64,000 bases of DNA. Origin: Setomelanomma holmii. Its lineage: Eukaryota; Ascomycota; Dothideomycetes; Pleosporales; Phaeosphaeriaceae. The notes beneath the pieces are model-generated. The model made no database searches, was not told the origin of the DNA, and saw only the letters and a program-made list of their open reading frames with translations. This document shows, in pieces, positions 22,486 to 33,111 of this stretch (its first letter is position 1; each line of letters starts with the position of its first letter). Made by a program: the position numbers and the translations under genes. The DNA lies in NCBI GenBank assembly GCA_010015745.1, contig ML978197.1:124001-188000 (forward strand). The letters run 5' to 3'.

Positions 22486-22983
22486 GAGTCGAACGATGCG
22501 AGGGAGACATCGCGACAAATCGGCTCGCCGGAATGTAAGGAGAAAGCTGAATAATTCTCAAAGTCCCCAATGAAGACGTTTTGAAACCATTATTACCGGT
22601 TAGCCAGCTTTCCCGGTGCTCCAAGGATATACAGTGAGCGGGAATGTGAGCCTCGAGCCGTGAGAAAACAGTTCAAGTCTATAAGTCTAGCTTCTATCCA
22701 ATCTCCAAACCCCTATGGACCTACCACAACATCCATTCGCATCACGATCCTGTATCAGTGCTACCTCTCTACACTTCGCACCTGGAGACGTCTCTCTATT
22801 GTATCTATATCATTAGGATCGAAGACTGCATCGACACTGTGATATTCTTCAGTCAGACCCCTAATAGTGCCTACCCAATCTAGAGTACCTGCAGCCTCTG
22901 ACCTCACTCCCATCCGGCGCATTTGCCCTCTTCATATGTGGCATCCACATCTCATCATGCTTGACAAGGTTGCCTTGGAACTT
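22486..22983. other. Intergenic, nothing recognised
   Basis: About 500 bases between convergent 3' ends. No supported gene or repeat. Confidence 0.4.
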
Positions 22984-24356
22984 TTATAAGTCGTGTTCGT
23001 GGTAGTACTCGTCAGGCTTAAGTAGTTCGTGATTTGATCTTCCAGTTCTTGGCTTGTACTGCCACGGCGAAATGGGGGTCGTCATTTCGTTGTGGTATTG
23101 AAATTTCCACTTCTGGGACTGGAGAAGGCGGCGGTCTGAGGCGACGGTATCGTTGTCACATTGGTTGCAGATGTTGTTTCCATAGACAATGTCTTTGACT
23201 CGACCTGCCACAGTGCCCACGGCATCCTCAGGCTTTTGTTCTAGAGCCCAGTCCTCTGTCGGGTTCGTGATTAGAATGTTGCAACCTTCCAAGCCGTCCG
23301 AAATCGCGTCACCATACTTCGCAAACCGTGCATATACAAGCGGACACACGTAGCCTCGTGGGGCGACATCAATACTCCAAGCCCAATGCTGGTTCCCGGG
23401 CGTTTCGACAGTCTTCCCATTTGCTCCTTTGACAAAGTGTGGGAAACACTGATCGCCAGTGTGGAAGCGCAGTTCGCAAAGACAAAATGGTCCACCCTCC
23501 TGATGTATGTCTTCGATTTTATTGTAATTGTGGAAGTCTTCGTTCTACTGGGCATTCGCAGCGATCGCTTGGACGGCATCATTGCTCAGGGGCTGAAGGT
23601 GTTGGTAAAATGTCGTGCGCGTGGACTTGATATTGTTGTCGTACCAGTCTTCGGGCAATCCTGCCTTTGGTGGGCACATCCTGTGGAGATGGAACCCGTA
23701 CCAGTCGGTGTGGACTTGCTCGGGGTAGGGTAGAAACCAGTCATCTCGGATGAATGTGGATTCTGTGTGTTTGCGGCTGTCAAGAGCATTAGTGTGTGAG
23801 CAACATGGAGTAAGTGAACAACTACTATTTGAAAGACATTCTGATGATCTTTAATGAGCAGGATGGACTTCTTGAGGTTAGTTTGGTGATTCCAATGGAA
23901 ATCTTTTGCCAAAATCTGTGGGGTGTCTGTGTGCTGTGAATTCTTGAACCTTGTAGATGCGTAGCCGCTCTGCCGGTGGGTACTTTGACGTATGTATCTT
24001 GCACAATCTGCTCGTGTAATCTTATAAACCTCCTAGGAACATCTTCGCAAAGAAGTTTATACTTGACCAATGGTGACTGTTCAAAGCTCATTGAGCCATG
24101 TCTCCCATACACTCACTTCCCTTTTTGTATTGTCGCTAGGACATAGAGGGCACGTGCGGCGTAGTTGGACTTGCAATGTTCGCAAAGTAGTCCGTTCCGT
24201 GCCATCTTCATCAATGACACTATGACACACAATGTCATTCTCTGTCACTAGGTAATGCGGCTCGTTGTCGTTCACATTTTCTAGGCGGATTGTATGGTAG
24301 ATCGAGAACGCGGTGTTTGGAGCCGAATTGGGCAGTGGGCAAGAAGCTAGTCGCAA
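22984..24356 (-). pseudogene. Unrecognised multi-exon gene with a nonsense codon and a frame break
   Basis: Long stretches of convincing protein appear on the minus strand. They include RLENVNDNEPHYLVTENDIV, VQLRRTCPLCPSDNTKRE, SPLVKYKLLCEDVPRRFIRL, TPQILAKDFHWNHQTNLKK, FIRDDWFLPYPEQVHTDWYG, FHLHRMCPPKAGLPEDWYDN, GGPFCLCELRFHTGDQCF, WAWSIDVAPRGYVCPLVYAR and PTEDWALEQKPEDAVGTVAG, ending at 22984. A 40-nt intron (24077-24116) fits in phase 0, and another probably lies at 23777-23825. An in-frame TAG at 23545-23547 interrupts the largest exon (NAQ*NEDF); no intron removes it while keeping frame. The frame also changes near 23950. The protein is rich in Cys, Trp and His. I do not recognise it and assign no function. 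Probably a decayed gene; the 5' end is unresolved. Confidence 0.5.
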
Positions 24357-24480
24357 ACGGCAAGCCAGAGGTCCTACCTAAGTAGAGGCCGGTAGTAACC
24401 AAGTTGAAAGAATGGCCCCGGCGGGTGTATGGGCGGGTGTGTATCTGGAAGCCGGGATGTACAATTGACGAGGTGGGAGC

Positions 24481-24726
24481 CACGCGGTGAGCAAAAAAGA
24501 GCAGACTGCCAAAATCTCGTTTTGCGCGCTTCGTTGACGCCACAAAAAGAATAGGAAAAGATGAAGTTTGTATTTCAAAAGAAACGAGGATTACTTGCTC
24601 TATCTTTTGCACTAGTTTTGAATTGAGCAAGAAGAAGAGGGGGTAATTTGGGTGTTCTTGTCAGCCTCGCTTATTTTGGTGAAGATCTCGCGTTTTGGAG
24701 ACGGCTTTTTTTTTGCTCACCGCGTG
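24481..24726. repeat. 18-bp perfect inverted repeat with weaker inner arms (MITE-like)
   Basis: CACGCGGTGAGCAAAAAA at 24481-24498 recurs exactly as its reverse complement at 24709-24726. Inside the arms, CCAAAA and further short blocks also pair imperfectly, and a smaller pair (TTGCTC/GAGCAA) lies near the centre around 24596 and 24630. The 246-bp unit could form a hairpin. Size and shape suit a degraded non-autonomous DNA element, but I see no clear target-site duplication. Confidence 0.45.
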
Positions 24727-25222
24727 AGAGCCCTCGATGGTGCCCAAGTACCGGGTAGATCGGCATTACCATGCAATTGGTCGGAGACGCCGAACCGAAG
24801 GATCAGGTGGGGCAGAACTTTGCATCACATTCCGATATGTGCGATATCCAGGGGAGACACTGAGTCCCTCGTCTCGAGCCATGTCTCGAGCAATACATGG
24901 GTGATGGAACCGACGCACGACCTAGACAACCATCAGTCACAAACCGCGCTTAACTCCGTCGTGGACCCTGTGCGTTAGCAAGATCAACACATCATGGAAG
25001 TCATCTTTGAGGACCCAAGGCCCGCAATTGTCATTGGCGGACCAGGATAGTGGGCAGTGTGCTTGAACGCCATGCGAAATTCGGTGATATCGATGTCGAT
25101 GCTTGCTGTTGTTACACCCGCTGTATCTACATTACCCAAGATCATCGTCCTCCTTTTCGCCTAGGGCATGATATCATCCCCAATGCTCTTTCGTCCGATA
25201 TTTTCGGGCCCTCGTGATCCGC
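24727..25222. other. Intergenic, nothing recognised
   Basis: About 500 bases between the inverted repeat and the 3' end of ATP19. No supported coding sequence. The 124 bases to the left of the repeat (24357-24480) may be 5' sequence of the damaged gene. Confidence 0.4.
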
Positions 25223-25692
25223 TTATTTCCCTTGCACCTTCTCTGCCGCCTTGTTGATGTACTCCCTGCAATTCGTCAGCTCTTAACCTTCCCATCCAAC
25301 CTCAACCCAATCGCCCGCGTCTACCGAGGCAAGTGCAGTATATTATCGACGTACTTGACAAAGCTCTCCTCGTCCTTGCTCTTCGCGTTGATGGGAGGCG
25401 TCGTCGGCGCATCAGCCTTCTTGCCCGATGTGGCGAGGAACGCGCCGCCGATGGTTACAGTGAGGGTTGCGATTGCGAGCTATGAAGTCCATCATGTTAG
25501 CACAACTCCCAGCATACAAATGTTCCACGGCACGTTCCGATGCGGAAAAAAGCTGTAGTCGATGCGCAGCATGTGCTGGACGCCCATTGACAGCTCCATT
25601 TCCACCCGATCGAACTTTTCGAGACTTATTGGGGGACGACGTACAACGTGCGATCCGACCTGACGGCCAGCAATAGTGTACATGGCAACCAT
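25223..25692 (-). CDS. ATP19: ATP synthase subunit k (ATP19), three small exons
   Basis: Exons 25645-25692, 25355-25479 and 25223-25265 join in phase into 71 residues. The protein opens MVAMYTIAGRQVGSHV, the conserved 'Y.I.G...GSHV' start of fungal subunit k. One membrane segment follows (LAIATLTVTIGGAFLATSG), then PPINAKSKDEESFVKEYIN. This matches Atp19, a small subunit of the mitochondrial F1Fo ATP synthase that sits in the inner membrane at the dimer interface. Both introns start gtacgtcg. The last one ends attgcag and swaps an otherwise in-frame early stop (KYVDNILHLPR) for the conserved acidic tail, which supports the splice. It shares a 331-bp upstream region with MTP18. Confidence 0.85.
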
Positions 25693-26023
25693 ATTTGCGA
25701 ACTTTGAGGATCTGACAGGCCTTAGAGTGGCGGGTTCGGGATCAATGGATGGAATTCGTGGCGCGGTGGTGAGGTTGATGTTGGAGTTCGGAACTTTGCG
25801 CGGAAGTGCTGAGGATGCTTAGTCATGAGTGGCTCGATGTTTGTGGCTAGTGGTGTGGCTGAAGTAGATTAACGGCGCGTGACGTCGCGCTGACCGAGGA
25901 GCATGGTCAGGCACCTGATATCAACATTCCTCTGCACTAAATCCCACCAATTTCTCTACCACGTTTGGCTTTCTTTTTGTTGCAGTTCACAAGAGCTGAA
26001 TCAGGTGTACGAAATAGGTCAAG
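25693..26023. promoter_or_regulatory. Bidirectional promoter between ATP19 (-) and MTP18 (+)
   Basis: Only 331 bases separate the two start codons, and both products are mitochondrial inner-membrane proteins. Shared regulation is an inference; no specific binding motif is assigned. Confidence 0.5.
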
Positions 26024-27179
26024 ATGGCGAAAGGCAACAACTCCACCGACAAATTTGACGACATACCCCACGAACGACCCGATCCACGCCCCGACTTCTC
26101 CACCCCACCGCCGCGGAAGAGACTCCCTGAAGAGTAAGCAAAGCCCAGCATACGAGGGAATCATGTCTACGTGACATATCAAGCTCGCTGCTCGATTCAT
26201 CAACGGCGCTGCATCCTCGGCACCACCTCTTTGGAGAAATTACGTACCAAACACAAACTAACTCCCCACCCCAATACACAGACTCCAAACCACCCTTGAC
26301 GATGAAGAGAAGCTCTTGGAAGTCATGTACGAAGGCAAAGCAGAGGACACAACAGACACCAACATCCGCTACGCCGCCTACGCAACCCGCATCCGCACCA
26401 TCATGCTCTCCGCACACCGCTACGTCGCATACACATCCGACATTGGCGAATCGTTCCGCCCAATCGCACATCACTACTTGGTAAAAGGCGCGTACGGAAT
26501 CTCGTGGTTGTACTTGATCGGCGATGTGAGCCATGAGGGGTACAAAGCATACTGTAGGAATCAGCGCACGTTGCATCCGGAGAAATATATCGAAGAATCG
26601 ACAAAGGCCAAGGGAGATGTCAAGGCGGATATGAAAAGCACTGGCGGTACACAAGGGATATTCGACTCGGTGAAAGGCCTGGCAAGATCTGCAACGAACA
26701 CTGAAGGCGTGAAACTAGGCGGACAACAGGGCGTTTTGACGGGTGGCCAAGTCGTGCCTGGTCTCGTGCCTGCGATCGAAGATTACAGAGCCGTCATGGC
26801 TCAGCGCGCGATTTTCCAGGCCGTGGCGAGCATGGGGCTGCCGGCGTTTACTATACACAGCATCGTGCGGTATTCCGGGCGTGCGCTGAAGGATGCAAAG
26901 AACAAGACGTTGCGGACGTGGGGGCCTATTGGGGTATGTCAAGTTCTCTGAATTACATGCAATATTTGTGCTGATGCTAATGATTGATAGCTCGGTCTCG
27001 CAGCTGTACCGTTCCTACCATATATGTTCGACGAGCCGGTTGAGCATGCAACGGAATGGATATTCTACAATGCTTTCAAGACATTTGGTGGGGACAAGGC
27101 TGTTGCGGGACGGCCTGTGACTGGTGCGAAGGAGTTGAGGAAAGAGGAGAGTCAGCATGGGAAGGTCAAGGAGCTCTGA
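26024..27179 (+). CDS. MTP18: Mitochondrial fission process protein 1 (MTP18/MTFP1 family)
   Basis: Exons 26024-26133, 26282-26933 and 26991-27179 join in phase into 316 residues. After a charged N-terminus come the family blocks: RYAAYATRIRTIMLSAHRYVAYTSDIGESFRP, GAYGISWLYLIGDVSHEGYKAY and AIFQAVASMGLPAFTIHSIV. The last is GLAAVPFLPYMFDEPVEHATEW, which spans the second junction (GPIG-LGLA). Several hydrophobic segments suit the inner-membrane location known for MTP18, which promotes mitochondrial fission. A central Gly-rich insert (about 190-235, GGTQGIFDSVKGLARSA) is a filamentous-fungal extension. The ATG at 26024 (MAKGNNSTDK) is the first in frame. Gene intact. Confidence 0.87.
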
Positions 27180-27579
27180 GTATCTTGTCAGGGAGCTTGA
27201 AAGGACTTTCCGTCTTCGCTTTTATGTATATACTTTCACGATACGTGATGATCCTCTCAGTAGCTGAATGTATATATTTCTGTCCAGTCAATATGCTTTC
27301 AGATGTCACTGCTTTACTGCAGGAACGGCTGGAGACAATTATTGTGGTGCAAGTGACTGAATCCAAGTCATCAGGTCATAGTTATAAAACCGCATTCAAA
27401 TAATTCAAATAGTATATTCCATCATCAAGAAGCATGCAACGCCAGGTATCAACCCTTCGTAACCCCATTCCGACCGAGAGAAAAGGCACGCAACTAAGTT
27501 GTAATAAGACCCAATGGACATATCGACCTCAAGTCTCCACTCCGTACGCCATGCCCAAACCGTCATCCTGTTGAAAGCA
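27180..27579. other. Convergent 3' untranslated regions of MTP18 and CSM1
   Basis: 400 bases between two convergent stop codons. No supported coding feature. Confidence 0.4.
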
Positions 27580-29273
27580 TCACTCCTCTTCCAGAATGAT
27601 CTTCTTCGACATCGAATCCACAACCTTGCAGTAGAACTTGGCCGCCTGGCCACGAGGGAAACAAATCTCCTCGGTAAGATAGTCAGGTAGCAAGTCAAGC
27701 AGCTCTCTATCACGTTGCTCGTTGAGAAGTGGTTGATAGACGAATTCCGTGTCTTCGTACGATTCAGTGCCTGCAGCGACCGTAAGATGGAAGTGGAGTG
27801 CTGTAGAAAGTCAGCTAGTGGCATCATATTTGTTGGAGTTGGCTGAACCTACTTCCATTGCGTCCAGTTTGCAAGCAATCGTACACATCCTCCTCATCCT
27901 CATTCCGCTTCATGCCTAGGATGACGAGGTTCGTCAAGTCGCTGTACAGATCGACCTTCTGCTTTGCGAGGGTAGCCTCCTTGGCCGCCTCGGCTGTGCC
28001 TGGCAGCACGACTCCGTTCGATCGCGGCTTGACTGCACTTCCGGGGACATTCTTCGACTCCGGTTGGGCCGAAGAGCGGGCCGCCGCAAGCTTGTTGGAC
28101 AGTGTCTTGCTCTCGTTTTGTGCAGTGGAGAGTGAGTCTGTGAGCTTCTTGTTGTCTGAGGTCAATTGCGCGTTCTCCTTGGACATGGCCGCGAGCTCCT
28201 TCTTCAACGATGTGATGTCGGACGTGCGGGACTGCAGTTCTGATAGTTGTTGCTTGAGTGCCTTGATGACTGCATCTTGATCTGTGTGGTATTAGTCGCA
28301 AACTCCGCATCCGCGTGCCAGCTTTCCTACCCTTTGCAGTCTGTTCTGTTCGCTTCCTCAGCTGATCAAAGTTGGACTCCTTCCCTGACGTGGCTGCCTC
28401 CTTGAGCGTCTCGAACTTGACTGTCATAGACTCGAGCTTCCATGTAAGATCGCCCACCTTCCTGCGCAAAGCTGGGTCGCGTTCTGAATCTGATGCGCTC
28501 CTTGCCCGCCTCGCTCCAGCTGATGTTTGCTGTGCTCTACTGGGCTGTGGCTGTGGCTGTGGCTGTGGCTGTGCGCGTCGTGCTGAAGGTCGGGGTGGTG
28601 GAGGCATGCTCTCTGGTATCTCGTCCACCTCTATCGAGTCCTCCACGTCCATTGGGTCGACATCCGGCTCCGGCTGTGTCTCTGGTATGGTCATCGCTTC
28701 TGGCTCGACCTCCACGTCCACCGCGCGTTTTGTCGCCTTTGAACGCGCCGCAGTCTTGGTCTTTGACTCTTTCTTCGCTGCAGGCTCTTTGGGTGCTGGT
28801 TTGCGACCCCTCTTCGCTGGTGCTGGCGCTTCCATTGCCTCTTCTTCTTGTGCTTTTTGTGCCTTCGCCGGTCTACCCCTCTTCGTAGTCTTTACAGGCG
28901 CAATCTCTTCTTCCTCATCAAATTCGTCCACTTCTTCCGTATCGCTTCCATTGACGTCTTTGCGCTCAACAAGCGCCTTGCGCCCGGCTTTGGCAGGCGC
29001 CCTCTTCGCGACTGCTGCGTTGGTCGTCTTCACGCCTAACACGCTTCCACCGCTTGCTCGACGCGACGCTGGCCTACCCTTGGCTGTCGCCTTGGTCGCG
29101 GGTGCCATTGCTTTTGTCTGCGCGGCTTTACCACGCGCTTTACGCGTCGGCGCTTTGTTTTCGGCATTGGATTCTGGTGTTGGAAGCGCGTTGAGCTCGT
29201 CATGTGTCATGTCATCCTCCGAGGCCGAGTCGACGGTGAAGGAGATGTTCGCGAGCGCACTGCGGGGCGCCAT
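27580..29273 (-). CDS. PCS1: Monopolin-type chromosome segregation protein Csm1/Pcs1
   Basis: Exons 28331-29273, 27853-28281 and 27580-27800 join in phase into 530 residues. The first about 290 residues are disordered, with Lys/Arg/Pro/Ala-rich AT-hook-like blocks (KTTKRGRPAKAQ, PAKRGRKPAPK) and a QP repeat. A coiled coil follows (about 305-395: DLTWKLESMTVKFETLKEAA, KKELAAMSKENAQLTSDNKKL). The C-terminal globular Csm1 domain is LYSDLTNLVILGMKRNEDEEDVYDCLQ, HFHLTVAAG, FVYQPLLNEQRDRELLDLLPDYL and EEICFPRGQAAKFYCKVVDSM. The family works at kinetochores and rDNA, where it clamps microtubule-attachment sites and recruits condensin. I start at MAPRSALANISF (29273); an in-frame extension to 29438 is probably 5' UTR. 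Confidence 0.88.
28543..28573. repeat. Hexanucleotide microsatellite (CTGTGG) coding for a QP repeat
   Basis: About five copies of CTGTGG on the plus strand lie inside the CSM1/PCS1 coding region and encode alternating Pro-Gln on the minus strand. Likely length-variable between strains; being a hexamer, changes would stay in frame. Confidence 0.8.
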
Positions 29274-29575
29274 TGTGGGCGAAAAGTGGTGGTATATCGT
29301 GGTGGTGGTTGTGTTGCTCGGCTTGAGAGATGCGACGGAAGCAGAAAGTGGGATGTGTAAACAAAGGCCCGAGCGTCCCTTCCTAACGTGGAGCTGGCGC
29401 TCGTGCCTCTTTCCTCTCTGAGATCTTATGACGAACACGGAAAGTGAACATTATTAAATCTAGGTCTAGATGTAATTTTCTAATTACTCCATGAAAGTCG
29501 TGGTGGTAGCTCGAATCTCGAGTGTTCTCTTTTAACATCGACTTCGTTGAATCTCTGTCGTTTCGTTGTCCCTGT

Positions 29576-30355
29576 CTATTTCACCCTCTGGTCCCAGAAA
29601 GGTCCCATGCTCTCCTTCCACGCATCGACAATTTTGTTAGCCGGCCCCGCAGCAATCATCTCGATGCCTTCCTTCCACTTCGCAATGACCTCGTCTGTGA
29701 ATTCATCCACCGAAATGGCCTCTTTGTTGTTCTCCTTCTTGTTGTCGTCTGGGTTCTCTCTCTCGCGATGAAGATCTGTCGCAACCGTTGGCGGCGCAAT
29801 CTCGATCACTTTGACATTACTGTCCTTCAATTGGGCGCGCAGATCCATGCTCCAAAAGTGCACCCAGGCCTTCGTCCCGTTATACACAGGATTGATGACA
29901 GAAAAGGGCACGAAGCCGAGAACCGACGAGACATTGACAATGAGCGCGTTCTCCTTCGACTTGAAGTGCCTCAGCAAATGTAGTGCAAGATGCATTGGTC
30001 CACGGATGTTGATGTCGATCTCCTGGTCTGCTTTTTTCGCGAACTCTGTTGGGTCGTCTTTGTTGACATCGAGCGGCCGCTGAACACCTGCATTGTTGAC
30101 GAGGCAGTCGAGGTCGGGATGTTTTGACAGAAGCGTGTCAACGAATTTAGGTATCGAAGCGACGTCGCCCGTGTCCAGGACATAGTATGCGGAAGCGCCT
30201 ATTTCCTCGGCCGTTGTTTTCAGTTTCGACTCTGTCCGTCCGGCGATGATGACCTTCTTTCCATCTTTGATGAGTTGCTGCGAAAGCGCCTTTCCAATCC
30301 CACCGCCTCCGCCGGTCACAAGCGCGATTTTGAAGTCGTAATTAGAGGTTGACAT
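29576..30355 (-). CDS. Short-chain dehydrogenase/reductase (DltE-like)
   Basis: A single exon of 259 residues. The classical SDR signature is complete: the glycine-rich NAD(P) loop TGGGGGIGKAL, AGRTESKL after beta2 (Arg suggests NADPH preference), LDTGDVAS, the NNAG motif (LDCLVNNAGVQ), catalytic Ser in NVSSVLG, YxxxK as YNGTK, and the PPTVATDL loop. The substrate region IEIAPPTVATDLHRE and the C-terminus VAKWKEGIEMIAAGP-type resemble the DltE/COG3967 group of oxidoreductases, whose fungal substrates are unknown. Upstream on the same strand and about 300 bp from CSM1; no functional link is evident. Confidence 0.9.
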   Translation of the reverse strand: MSTSNYDFKIALVTGGGGGIGKALSQQLIKDGKKVIIAGRTESKLKTTAEEIGASAYYVLDTGDVASIPKFVDTLLSKHPDLDCLVNNAGVQRPLDVNKDDPTEFAKKADQEIDINIRGPMHLALHLLRHFKSKENALIVNVSSVLGFVPFSVINPVYNGTKAWVHFWSMDLRAQLKDSNVKVIEIAPPTVATDLHRERENPDDNKKENNKEAISVDEFTDEVIAKWKEGIEMIAAGPANKIVDAWKESMGPFWDQRVK

Positions 30356-30998
30356 CCCGATCTGATTCTCGTCTAGTGAATGCGGATTTAGGATACGTAT
30401 TTGATGAACGGGTGAAGATCAATTCGCAGGTGCAGAGAATTGCGTTGCGACGGCTGCTTGACATGCGAGCGGACCACGCCGGCGTCGCTCGCCGCTTGAG
30501 GTTATCATTGCGTCATGACCCTCACAAGTCCGTCTCGCGAGTTTTGCCTATGCTACCATCGCAGAGCCAAACCTGCTCAAAGTTTATGTGCAGAACTTTG
30601 CGAACGTCTACACACGACAAGCCTAACCTGATAGTGTTCTCGTCTCGTGCCATGCGCCCAGATACGGGCCGGCGATGATGGCACCACTTCACGACTCAGC
30701 CCAGTTTAAGGAACCAATAGATGCCAGAAACAAACCAAGGAAGGATCAATGTTGCATATTGCTGGCAGGAATCGGGCCAATGATGTGTATCAATACCGCG
30801 ACTGTACGTGGGGGCCGATACAGCGGCGGCTGATACGCAGCATTATGCTACACACGCGCTCCAGATGAGAAGACGCTCTCCCCAGCGAGTCGAATGCCAA
30901 AGACCCGTCATTTCCCCACCACTGGACAGCCTCTCAACCCGTATTTAGCAACATTTGCGTTCGTTCGAATGCTTTCTAGGTGGCAGTCTTCTATGCGT
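30356..30998. other. Intergenic upstream of SDR and of the DUF3176-type gene
   Basis: About 640 bases between divergent genes with no supported coding sequence. Confidence 0.4.
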
Positions 30999-33111
30999 TG
31001 AACAGCGGTCCTTCGTCCAAGGCTGTGGCGGACCAGAGGAGCAACTAAGCAAGCATACAACTCACTCGACGTTGAAAACGAACTGGAAGAGCTCGGAACC
31101 GACGACCATGAAGCTTCTCGCCGCGAAAGCAGCACCGCGATCAAGGTTACAGGGTGGCCTGTTACACCACTTCCACTTAAGCGTGCACCTTTAGTCGATC
31201 GGTGCGGCGCAGTCTTGTTCCTCTTGCTACCTCTTCCATTTATAGGTAAGCATCTTGCGGTGGCATTTTGGTTACAGCGTATGCTCATGACATGAAGGGC
31301 TGATCATCAGCGCTCTCGCACTGCACAACAAGCCCATTCAGATGGTGGACATGACTTGCTGCGGGCTATGCAATTAGGTCCTACCATATACCCTCTGGTC
31401 TTCGCCTGTATTGCGGGGCGAACATTGAAGACCATTGCGCTGTGGAAGGTCGAGCGTGGCACTTCGGTGGCCGTGAGTGCTCTAGTATAGATTATCTCGA
31501 TCTCAGCTCACCCATGCAGGTCGTTGAGAAACTTTTAGGCAGTCATACAGTCATTAACACGATCGGCAACGCAATTTCGCTACGCTCTTACGATATTCTG
31601 ACGGTCACGCTTCTCATCCTTTGGGCACTCTCGACTATAGGCGGGCAAGGCTCTCTTCGACTGCTGTACGAGACCAACAGCACGAACGTAGTCAATGGCC
31701 TCTCAGTGACTTGTGCGACACCGGACTTGACTATTCCAGGTATAGATGATCCATCCTCAGAGCTTTGGGCTTCTTGGTTGCCCCTATTTAGTATTGAGCA
31801 CATTGTCACGGCTAGTCTCACCGTATCGGATTCACTTAAAAACAACTCAGTGGACCCATGGGGCCGATCCAAGGCTCCATCTTTGGATCAAATCGATGGA
31901 CTTCCAGTGACTGGTGCGGCAGAGTCTCCCTGGGTTTCTGCAGTCCATGGAGTGGATACCACTTATGCCTCTCACGTCGGCCTTGGCGTACATTCGGGAA
32001 TTCCATCTCAAGGAGGGACGTTAGAGTTCGTCGTCCCATATGGATATTTACATTGTCAATGTCGCTTCAAAACTGCGACACCCCTAGCAGAAGTTAGGAA
32101 CCACACTCAGTCATATGGCCTGCTGGGTCCAGCGCACCCGAAGGTCCAGCGCACCCGAACGTCATTATCTCAAACAACACCACAGAGTTGGACCCTTGGG
32201 GTCCACTGCATTCTCCTCGTAGAACCCGAACTGGTGGCGTTCTGCTTGCCAACTTCTTCCTGTCCGCCGTATCGCGCGATCTCCAAGTGGAAAACACAAC
32301 GAACAGCACCACTGCCTCACTGCTGCTCGGTCTATTCGGCGAAGCTGGCGTATCAATCTACGAGTGCTCACTACGCGTGATCAGTGTCGACGCGTTGGTC
32401 AAATGCAATGCGCAAAACTGCGTGACCGACGCCATTCGTTCGTCAAACACGAACAGGTTCCATGCCTGCAGCGTCGACAATAACGCAGCATTTATAATGG
32501 ATCTCGCAATTCCATTTTCCCCTCCACTACAGCGCTTTTCGCAATTTTTCCCCACCTCAATGAGTGGCGTGAATGAAAATAACAGCCCGATCTACGAGTA
32601 TCTCAAGGGTGATCCGCCCCTTCCATCTCGAAACGGCCTATATCCGGAGCTCACAAACTGGACCGCAGTATCCGATGAAAAATTGTCGTCAAGGCTTACC
32701 ACTATGCTGAACACATTTTGGTACGCTTGGCTTTGGAGTGACGAAGTCTACACGAATGCATACGACGAGACACGATCCTCGAGCACATCAGCAACTTCGA
32801 CGAAGGTGACAGCGGTTTACAAAATTAATAAAAGGTGGGCCGTCGCGCTATTCATCTCGTCGACCATACTTCTGATCTTAGGAGCTATCAACTGCTACTA
32901 CACGTTCAAGTTGCGTGTGCCAGATCCGTTCGGGTACATATGGACACTACTACGAGATGGGGTAAATTCGAACGTCCCGAAGACAAGTTCAGCGCTGAGT
33001 GGTGACGAACTGGCACGCCTATTGGCAAGAGAAACGGTCCAATTGACCGACGTGCGACCAGAGGATGAGGCTGGAATGCTCGCGCTCAGAGTGGTGGCAA
33101 AGGGCGAGTAG
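30999..33111 (+). pseudogene. DUF3176-type fungal transmembrane protein broken by a 17-bp tandem duplication
   Basis: Exons near 30999-31245, 31333-31472 and 31520 onward splice in phase (introns of 87 and 47 nt). They give a membrane segment CGAVLFLLLPLPFIA, then LGPTIYPLVFACIAGRTLKT, ALWKVERGTSVAVVEKLLGS and TLLILWALSTIGGQGSLRLL. This layout is typical of the DUF3176 group. A long extracellular part with several N-glycosylation sites leads to a second membrane helix (AVALFISSTILLILGAINCYY) and a cytoplasmic tail ending VVAKGE at 33109. Within the extracellular part the frame is lost at 32126-32159, where GGTCCAGCGCACCCGAA occurs twice in tandem. The sequence after it continues the family protein (NVIISNNTTELDPWGPL, then NFFLSAVSRDLQVE) in the frame expected if only one copy were present. 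Function of the family is unknown. The 5' start codon is not resolved. Confidence 0.75.
32126..32159. repeat. Perfect 17-bp tandem duplication (two copies) inside a coding exon
   Basis: Copies at 32126-32142 and 32143-32159 are identical (GGTCCAGCGCACCCGAA). The 17-bp gain changes the reading frame by exactly the offset seen between the two halves of the surrounding gene. Confidence 0.95.

Noticed and set aside
28372..29421. 349-codon plus-strand frame opposite CSM1/PCS1
   Set aside because: Mirror of a Lys/Ala/Pro-rich coding region; the antisense frame is Ser/Leu/Ala-rich low complexity.
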